Assembly (NCBI GenBank): GCA_016931695.1
Contig: JAFGEI010000037.1
Coordinates: 1 to 37,819, forward strand
Length of the DNA: 37,819 nucleotides
Direction: 5' to 3'
DNA from: Anaerolineae bacterium
GTDB taxonomy: Bacteria; Chloroflexota; Anaerolineae; B4-G1; DUEL01
Shown here: positions 33,087 through 37,819 of the stretch, piece after piece
How positions within the stretch are numbered: the first letter of the stretch is position 1
How the letters are laid out: every line of letters starts with the position of its first letter
Program-made: the position numbers and the translations under genes
Notes under the pieces: generated by a model
Told to the model about the DNA's origin: nothing
The model's database searches: none
The model's input: the letters and a program-made list of their open reading frames with translations, nothing else

Positions 33087-33302
33087 ATGGTCTGCTATCG
33101 TTGCGGCGAACCCGCCGTAGGGATATGCATCTTTTGCGGTCGGGGGGTGTGCAAAAACCATCACACGACCTCCCTCCCTACCATGATGTGCATGTACCTC
33201 GGCGGAAAGGAAACGCCCAAATCGGTGGTCGTTTCCAACGTGTTGTGGTGCGAGGAGTGTCGACCTCAACCAGAACCGATCGAGATGCCCGAGTTCTACT
33301 AG
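33087..33302 (+). CDS. Small Cys/His-rich zinc-binding protein (B-box-like)
   Basis: This 71-residue protein starts MVCYRCGEPAVGICIFCGRGVCKNHH. The Cys3, Cys6, Cys14, Cys17, Cys22 and His25/26 spacing resembles a B-box or AN1-like zinc finger. A second CxxC, WCEEC near 54-58, could complete another site. The middle part (MMCMYLGG) is hydrophobic. It starts 9 bases after the ATPase fusion and ends 10 bases before the winged-helix gene, so it is surely in the same operon. Such fingers usually mediate protein contacts. Function unknown. Confidence 0.75.
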   Translation: MVCYRCGEPAVGICIFCGRGVCKNHHTTSLPTMMCMYLGGKETPKSVVVSNVLWCEECRPQPEPIEMPEFY

Positions 33303-33312
33303 GAGGTGACAG

Positions 33313-33642
33313 ATGAGCATTTTTGACAGCATCGGAAAAAAGATCGAGTCGCAGGAAACGGGAATCCGCGTTTCCGACCTGCTCACGCTTCCTAGAGATC
33401 TGCGCCGGATCATGAACTATGTCATCCGGGAAAAGCAGATCACGTTGGACCAAGCTGCCACGCACGCAGAAGCCTCTGGCGAGGAAACACAAGAGATGTT
33501 GAACGATCTGGTGGAAAAGGGATATCTGCAAGCCGATACGGACCGGGGCGAGACGGTGTACCGGGTTCATTACGGCCGAACCCACCCGAAAGATATCCCC
33601 GGCAGTCTTTGGGCGGCATTGGGGGACAAGATTCAAGAGTAA
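33313..33642 (+). CDS. Small winged-helix-like protein
   Basis: This 109-residue protein starts after TAGGAGGTGACAG. Residues 27-85 read as a winged helix: LPRDLRRIMNYVIREKQITLDQAATHAEASGEETQEMLNDLVEKGYLQ, broken into three helices, with DTDRGETVYRVHYG as the wing. This resembles MarR/TrmB-type domains but is short, with no sensor domain. It could bind DNA and regulate this operon, or be a protein-interaction module like FaeA or MukE wings. It is in the run with the cNMP-ATPase fusion and zinc-binding protein. Confidence 0.65.
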   Translation: MSIFDSIGKKIESQETGIRVSDLLTLPRDLRRIMNYVIREKQITLDQAATHAEASGEETQEMLNDLVEKGYLQADTDRGETVYRVHYGRTHPKDIPGSLWAALGDKIQE

Positions 33643-33644
33643 AG

Positions 33645-33717
33645 GGCCCTGCCATGCACAGCGCGCACCATTCTGGCAGCGATTGACGGCGCCAGAGTGC
33701 AGCAGGGCCAGCTTTTT
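33645..33717 (+). terminator. Nested hairpin with T-tract between winged-helix and PrsW genes
   Basis: GGCCCTGC (33645-33652) pairs with GCAGGGCC (33702-33709). Inside, TCTGGC (33672-33677) pairs with GCCAGA (33691-33696). TTTTT at 33713-33717 follows. It may be a partial terminator or attenuator lowering PrsW expression. Confidence 0.45.
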
Positions 33718-33732
33718 GCCAGGAGGCTGAAC

Positions 33733-34911
33733 ATGACCCCAATCCAGACCGTGCTGGGCATCCTCATCTCCATTGGCATCCCACTGGGCTTTCTGGGGAT
33801 CGTCTATATCCTCGACATGTACGGCTCGCGAACGACCCGCCTGGTCTTGATCTCGTTCGGCTGGGGAGGGATTGGCGGGTTGGGACTTGCCTTTGCCTTC
33901 AATACCTACGTCGCCATCCCCTTGATCGCCCGTCTGAACCTCAGCTACCTTTTGCTGTTTGTCGCCTTTGCCCCGGTGGCGGAAGAACTGTTGAAATCCC
34001 TATCCCTGCTCTATATCTCGCGCCAGCCCGAGTTCACTTACTTTGTCGACGGCGCCATCTATGGCTTTGCCGCAGGCATCGGCTTTGCCATCTCGGAGAA
34101 CCTGCTCTACATGACCCTCTATCCCGACCAGGGCATTGCCACCTACCTGGTGCGCGGCTTTTCCACTTGCCTGATGCACGGCACGGCCGCCGCGCTCGTC
34201 GGCGGAGCCGTCGGGCTCTTTCGCTTCCGAAAACGCTCAAGTAGATGGCTGGCAATGGTCGGCGGCTGGGCCGCGGCAATCTTTCTGCACGTCGTTTTCA
34301 ACTCGGTCTCCAATTCCGGGGCCCTGTCCCAAACCGTGATCCTGGTGGTGCTGGTCTTTATCGGCCTGGCAGGCGTCGGCCTGATCGCCACCTTTATCTC
34401 ACTGGGACTGCGGGAACAACGCAAGTGGATGGAAGAGACCCTGGACCGGCAGATGGGCGTGTCGGGCGCCGAAGTCCGTGCCGCCCAATCCTTTTCCAGC
34501 ATCGACGAGCTGCTGGAGCCGATCATCCAACAGTTCCCTAAAAAGGGCGAGCTGATCGAAAAGCTGCTGCTGAGCCAGGCCAAGATGGGGATCAAGCGCA
34601 AGGTCCAATTACAGGTACAAGACCCCAAACTCGAAAAACAACTGGGAGAAGAAATCGCGCGTCTCCAGGACGAAATGGAACGGCTGCGCAAAGAGATCGG
34701 GCCCTACGTCATGGTCTTTGTGCGCACCGTCTTTCCCGAAGGCGTGCTGGACCTGTGGGCGCAGGTGATCGAACGCATGGCCATGCACGACGACGGCGTG
34801 TTCGACGAGCAAGACCGCGCCACCTGGAAACGCCACCTGAAAGCAGAAGAGGAAAAACCTTTCGAAAGAAGGGGGGGACTATACGATCTTGGGGCACGGA
34901 TCAAGGAGTAG
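33733..34911 (+). CDS. PrsW-family intramembrane metalloprotease with long cytoplasmic tail
   Basis: This 392-residue protein starts at an ATG with AGGAGG 6 bases upstream. Seven or eight membrane helices cover 1-240. PrsW motifs are present: EELLK (84-88), FAISENLLY with Glu122, MHGTAAALVGGAVG with His149, and FLHVVFN with His186. In Bacillus, PrsW makes the first cut in an anti-sigma factor. Here a tail of about 150 residues (245-392) follows, with a coiled coil near 305-330 (LGEEIARLQDEMERLRKEI). This exceeds the usual family length and suggests a bound cytoplasmic partner. No anti-sigma or sigma gene is nearby; the cNMP/ATPase run upstream is the likely context. Confidence 0.85.
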   Translation: MTPIQTVLGILISIGIPLGFLGIVYILDMYGSRTTRLVLISFGWGGIGGLGLAFAFNTYVAIPLIARLNLSYLLLFVAFAPVAEELLKSLSLLYISRQPEFTYFVDGAIYGFAAGIGFAISENLLYMTLYPDQGIATYLVRGFSTCLMHGTAAALVGGAVGLFRFRKRSSRWLAMVGGWAAAIFLHVVFNSVSNSGALSQTVILVVLVFIGLAGVGLIATFISLGLREQRKWMEETLDRQMGVSGAEVRAAQSFSSIDELLEPIIQQFPKKGELIEKLLLSQAKMGIKRKVQLQVQDPKLEKQLGEEIARLQDEMERLRKEIGPYVMVFVRTVFPEGVLDLWAQVIERMAMHDDGVFDEQDRATWKRHLKAEEEKPFERRGGLYDLGARIKE

Positions 34912-35026
34912 CGCGCCTGCCCTCCGGGGTATACCCAGGCGCTCTACCCACACTGCCTGGCAGAGCATCCAGCAGAAGCTGGTCGAGCAGTTCCACAAAA
35001 CGATCGATATCACAAGGAGGAAAAGT
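34912..35026. other. Intergenic segment with remnant of the palindromic repeat
   Basis: GCTCTACCC (about 34940) faces GGCAGAGCA (about 34965), the same flanks as in the element at 30537-30767 (GCTCTACC and GGCAGAGCAATC) but without the long central stem. It may be a deletion derivative or solo end. AAGGAGGAAAAGT then serves the next gene. Confidence 0.4.
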
Positions 35027-36061
35027 ATGAAACGCTTCAAATGGGTTGGACTGGCAATGATCTTGCTAATTGCTCTGGCATTGGCTTGCGGTGGCAACGG
35101 AGAAGAGACCCAACCGCCCCCCACCCAGCCGCCGCCCACCGCGGAGCCGCCAGAGACGCCGACAGAGGAACCGACCGTGGGAGGGCTTGACTTTATGCTG
35201 GAGCCCAACTTTGGCGAAATTGACCTGGAATCCGGCTTTCTGCCCGATCCCTACGAGATCGCCCTGATCAGCGGCGGCAGCGTGGACGTCGACACGTTGG
35301 GCATCGGCTCCGACTGCACCGGATATGCCACCAGCTCGCCCGATTATCGCATCCACTGGTCGGGATCGTCCAGCCGCCTGCGCATCTTTTTCGTCCCCGA
35401 CACGGCGGGCGATGATGCCACCCTGATCATCAACAACCCCAGCGGGGGATGGCTCTGCAACGACGACTATAGCGATTGGAACCCGTTGGTCGAGATCAAC
35501 GACCCCGACGAGGGCCAGTACGACATCTGGGTCGGCAGCTACAGCGGCACGGATTTCATCGCCGGCACCCTCTACGTCACCGAACTCGACCTGGGCCCTG
35601 CGGACTATGTGGGGGGCGGCGGCGAAGTGATCGCCCAATGGGCCATCGACGCCAGCGCCAGCTCCGAGTACGGCAATCCCGACTGGGGAGCGGTCCAGGC
35701 CACGGGCGCTCCCGACACCGACGCGTGCGGCGATATCCGGACCGCCTGGGCCTCCGCCACCTCGACCGGGCTCGACTGGCTAGAGCTGACCTATGGCACC
35801 GCCGTCATCCCCACCGAGATCAATGTCTACGAGACCCACTCGCCCGGCTTTATCGTCGAGGTCAAAGTCATCGACGAGGACGGATACTATTACTCCATCT
35901 GGGAAGGGGAACCGGAGCTGGACGCCGAGTGCCCGCGCGTCTTTTCGCTCAGCGTCAGCGGGGTTGACTTTCCCATCACCGGCATCCGCCTCAACCTGGA
36001 TCAAACCGACGGCAGTTGGAACGAGATCGACGCCGTCGAGTTGATCGGTACGACACCATAA
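35027..36061 (+). CDS. Surface lipoprotein with PPC-like and pappalysin/discoidin-like domains
   Basis: This is a 344-residue exported lipoprotein. The ATG at 35027 has AAGGAGG; the signal peptide ends ALAC, with Cys21 lipidated. A Pro/Thr/Glu spacer follows (25-55). Residues 75-180 look like a pre-peptidase C-terminal (PPC) type beta domain: GYATSSPDYRIHWSG, LRIFFVP and YDIWVGSYSG. Residues 195-344 resemble the pappalysin scaffold, discoidin-like domain: ASASSEYGNPDWGAVQATG, then GDIRTAWASA, LDWLELTYG and INVYETHSPGFIVEV. Such domains bind ligands or glycans at the surface. No catalytic part is present. It lies 115 bases after PrsW and may or may not belong to that run. Confidence 0.8.
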   Translation: MKRFKWVGLAMILLIALALACGGNGEETQPPPTQPPPTAEPPETPTEEPTVGGLDFMLEPNFGEIDLESGFLPDPYEIALISGGSVDVDTLGIGSDCTGYATSSPDYRIHWSGSSSRLRIFFVPDTAGDDATLIINNPSGGWLCNDDYSDWNPLVEINDPDEGQYDIWVGSYSGTDFIAGTLYVTELDLGPADYVGGGGEVIAQWAIDASASSEYGNPDWGAVQATGAPDTDACGDIRTAWASATSTGLDWLELTYGTAVIPTEINVYETHSPGFIVEVKVIDEDGYYYSIWEGEPELDAECPRVFSLSVSGVDFPITGIRLNLDQTDGSWNEIDAVELIGTTP

Positions 36062-36088
36062 ATTACACAGATTGGTTCGATGTTGTCG

Positions 36089-36115
36089 TAGGGGCGGGTC
36101 TCGGACCCGCCCCTA
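36089..36115. terminator. GC-rich hairpin between convergent genes (GTAGGGGCGGG repeat)
   Basis: TAGGGGCGGGTC (36089-36100) pairs perfectly with GACCCGCCCCTA (36104-36115) around TCG. TTTGT follows. It belongs to the same repeat theme as 105-200 and may terminate transcription from both sides. Confidence 0.6.
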
Positions 36116-36184
36116 TTTGTAGTTTGATGCACATGGGACAACCGGCCAATTACCCCCACAGCATTTCACTCGGCCCTTGGCCGA

Positions 36185-37666
36185 TCAGGGGATCGCCGCG
36201 TAGACAAACTGCGCCAGGTCCTCCTTGAGTTGCACCAACGAAGGGCGGTGGATGTATATCATATGCCCTGACTGGTAGTAACCCATCGCAATGTTCCCGC
36301 GCAGTTCGGCATCGAGTTCCAGATGGTCGAAAGTGTACCTTGTAGCCAGGTACGGCGTCGCCAGATCATAGTAGCCGTTGGCGACGAAAATCTTGAGGAA
36401 TGGATTCTGGCACATCGCCGCCCGCAGTGTCTCGGCGACGTTGACGTACTGGTTCTGGTGCTGTTCATAGCTCCACGGCTGCACCCGATCGGTCAGGATC
36501 TCGTAGGGCAGGTCGCTCTCAAAGCCCAACTCGCCGCGCAGGTAATCGTTCAAGGTAGCCGTGTACGGCCCCTGGATTGCCGCGTAACTGGGGTCGAACT
36601 CGTGCGTTTCCCCGGCCGCATCGCGGTCAATGCCCGTGAAACGGCTGTCGAGCCGCCCCACCGTACGCCGCTGGTCCCGCAGCAATTCCTTGACAAACCG
36701 GTGGATGTTGACGCGCAAGTTGGTCTGGTGAATATAGGCCTCCGACAGGCCCGTGTAGCGGGCCAGCTTGCGGGCGATCCGCTCTCGCTCGCCGCCGAGC
36801 AGACTGTCCCCCTTCATCAGCGCCAGGGTGTACTCCCCCAGGGCAAAACTCTCTACTTCCTGCAGCGTGGCGTTCAGGTCCTGCTGCAAATCCTCCGCCA
36901 GCCGGTTGTGATACCAGGCCGTCGCAGTGTACGTGGGCAGAAACAGGATAAAGGGCAGGTCATTCCCCGGCACGAAGCGGGCGGTCTGAAAGTTGAGAAT
37001 CGACGAAACGAGCATGATCCCGTTGAGGTACATCCCCTGCCGCTTGTGCAGAAAGCCCGCCAACCCCCCGGCCCGCGTCGTGCCATAGCTCTCGCCGACG
37101 AGGAACTTGGGCGAGGACCACCGCTGGTAGCGCGTGGTGTAGAGGCGGATGAACTCGCCCACCAGCTCGATATCTTTGTTAAAGTTGTGGAACTGCTTCG
37201 GTTTCTCGCCTGGCATCGTGCGGCTGTACCCCGTACTGACCGGGTCGACAAAAACCAGGTCGGTCACATCGAGCAGGGAACAATCGTTATCGACCAGGCG
37301 GTAGGGAGGTGGCGGGGGATTGCCATCCTCGTCCGCCCACACCCGTCGCGGCCCCAATATCCCCAAGTGAAGCCAGACCGAAGACGAGCCCGGCCCGCCG
37401 TTGAAGGAAAAAGTCAACGGGCGCCGGCTCACATCAGCGACGTCATCCCGCGTGTAAGCGACAAAAAAGATCGCTGCCTTGGGGCTCTCCTCCTTCCCCT
37501 CCTCGTCGTCCTCCTCCTTTAAAACCAGCGTGCCCGCCGTGGCCGTGTAACGAATCTCTTGCCCCCCAACGACGACAGTGTGCTGGGTCTGGGAGAGCTT
37601 TTCAACAGGAATAGAGGCTGCCTTGCCATTTCCTTTCTTTTCTTCTTGCTTTTCTTCTGTTGTCAT
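36185..37666 (-). CDS. S10 family serine carboxypeptidase-like protein
   Basis: This is a 493-residue alpha/beta hydrolase of the S10 family. I use ATG 37666, 5 bases after AGGAGG; a GTG at 37672 would overlap that site. FNGGPGSSSVWLHLG (88-102) forms the oxyanion region, GESYGTTRAG (191-200) holds Ser193, and ANGYYDLATPY gives Asp434 and SGHMIYIH gives His468. The family removes C-terminal residues from peptides, usually outside the cell or in vacuoles. This one has no signal peptide: the first 60 residues are Lys/Glu-rich and unstructured. It is probably cytoplasmic or leaves the cell by another route. It stands alone on the minus strand. Confidence 0.88.
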   Translation of the reverse strand: MTTEEKQEEKKGNGKAASIPVEKLSQTQHTVVVGGQEIRYTATAGTLVLKEEDDEEGKEESPKAAIFFVAYTRDDVADVSRRPLTFSFNGGPGSSSVWLHLGILGPRRVWADEDGNPPPPPYRLVDNDCSLLDVTDLVFVDPVSTGYSRTMPGEKPKQFHNFNKDIELVGEFIRLYTTRYQRWSSPKFLVGESYGTTRAGGLAGFLHKRQGMYLNGIMLVSSILNFQTARFVPGNDLPFILFLPTYTATAWYHNRLAEDLQQDLNATLQEVESFALGEYTLALMKGDSLLGGERERIARKLARYTGLSEAYIHQTNLRVNIHRFVKELLRDQRRTVGRLDSRFTGIDRDAAGETHEFDPSYAAIQGPYTATLNDYLRGELGFESDLPYEILTDRVQPWSYEQHQNQYVNVAETLRAAMCQNPFLKIFVANGYYDLATPYLATRYTFDHLELDAELRGNIAMGYYQSGHMIYIHRPSLVQLKEDLAQFVYAAIP

Positions 37667-37691
37667 CACCACCTCCTGAGCCTAAATTTCG

Positions 37692-37819
37692 GTAGTCTCC
37701 GATTCCATAGGGAGACTCAGTAGATCCAAATCTGTCACCCTGAGCGACGCCCAGAGGGCGGAGCGAAGGGTCTCGTTCCTTGCAGAACGAGATTTCGCTT
37801 CTCCAGAACGGGATTCTTC
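37692..37819. repeat. Repeat-rich segment upstream of the S10 gene
   Basis: AGTCTCC (37694-37700) with GGAGACT (37711-37717) forms one hairpin. A dispersed-type motif, CACCCTGAGCG...GGAGCGAAGGGTCTCG (about 37737-37775), follows. A second hairpin is TCTCGTT (37771-37777) with AACGAGA (37786-37792). I see no gene; it runs off the window. Confidence 0.55.

Overview
The window is high-GC bacterial chromosome, densely packed with genes that often overlap by 4 bp. Several things point to a Chloroflexota bacterium of the Anaerolineae/Caldilineae kind: dispersed GTAGGGGCG-type and long palindromic intergenic repeats, secreted proteins with pappalysin/discoidin-like, PPC-like and lamin-tail domains, one ending in a YLPLV motif, Pro-rich lipoproteins, and clear TTGACA/TATAAT promoters. 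This is inferred from style, since no rRNA or other taxonomic marker is present. I see no tRNA, rRNA, CRISPR array, transposase or phage gene.

Layout. 1-267: palindromic repeats. 268-2975 (-): CheR-TPR methyltransferase and an MFS transporter, divergent from trmI (3177-4007, +), which looks leaderless. 4039-4404 (-): small lipoprotein. 4814-6853 (+): a trypsin-co-occurring-domain protein, upp, and a WecA/MraY-type phosphoglycosyltransferase. 15817 down to 6836 (-): a six-gene run of MBL-fold hydrolase, PLP enzyme, Lnt, GT2 polyprenyl-phosphate glycosyltransferase, S9 peptidase and secreted PHP phosphoesterase. The Lnt-GT2 pair resembles a split form of actinobacterial Ppm1.

16100-20052 (+) is the most unusual part. 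A family-5 solute-binding lipoprotein with no ABC permease or ATPase is followed 50 bp later by a 734-residue protein. That protein joins an extracellular Cache sensor to a complete pentameric ligand-gated ion channel (Pro-loop signature, about 210-residue beta domain, four channel helices). A perfect CRP-type palindrome lies upstream of their promoter. Together they look like a nutrient- or signal-gated ion channel system.

20081-24128 (+): surface glycan genes (UDP-glucuronate decarboxylase type epimerase, O-antigen ligase type polymerase, GtrA, GT4). 24196-25218 (+): a beta-flower protein and a membrane protein. 26870 down to 25232 (-): acyl carrier protein and an unassigned protein with a nucleotidyltransferase-like motif. 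27164-30498 (+): polyprenyl synthase, GT-C membrane glycosyltransferase and SAM methyltransferase. The acpP and polyprenyl synthase promoters diverge and share an inverted repeat.

30858-36061 (+): two tandem cyclic-nucleotide-binding proteins, the second fused in frame to a MinD/ParA-type ATPase that also has its own ribosome binding site, then a Cys-rich zinc-binding protein, a winged-helix protein, a PrsW membrane protease with a long C-terminal tail, and a surface lipoprotein. This looks like a signalling module. 37666 down to 36185 (-): an S10 carboxypeptidase without a signal peptide.
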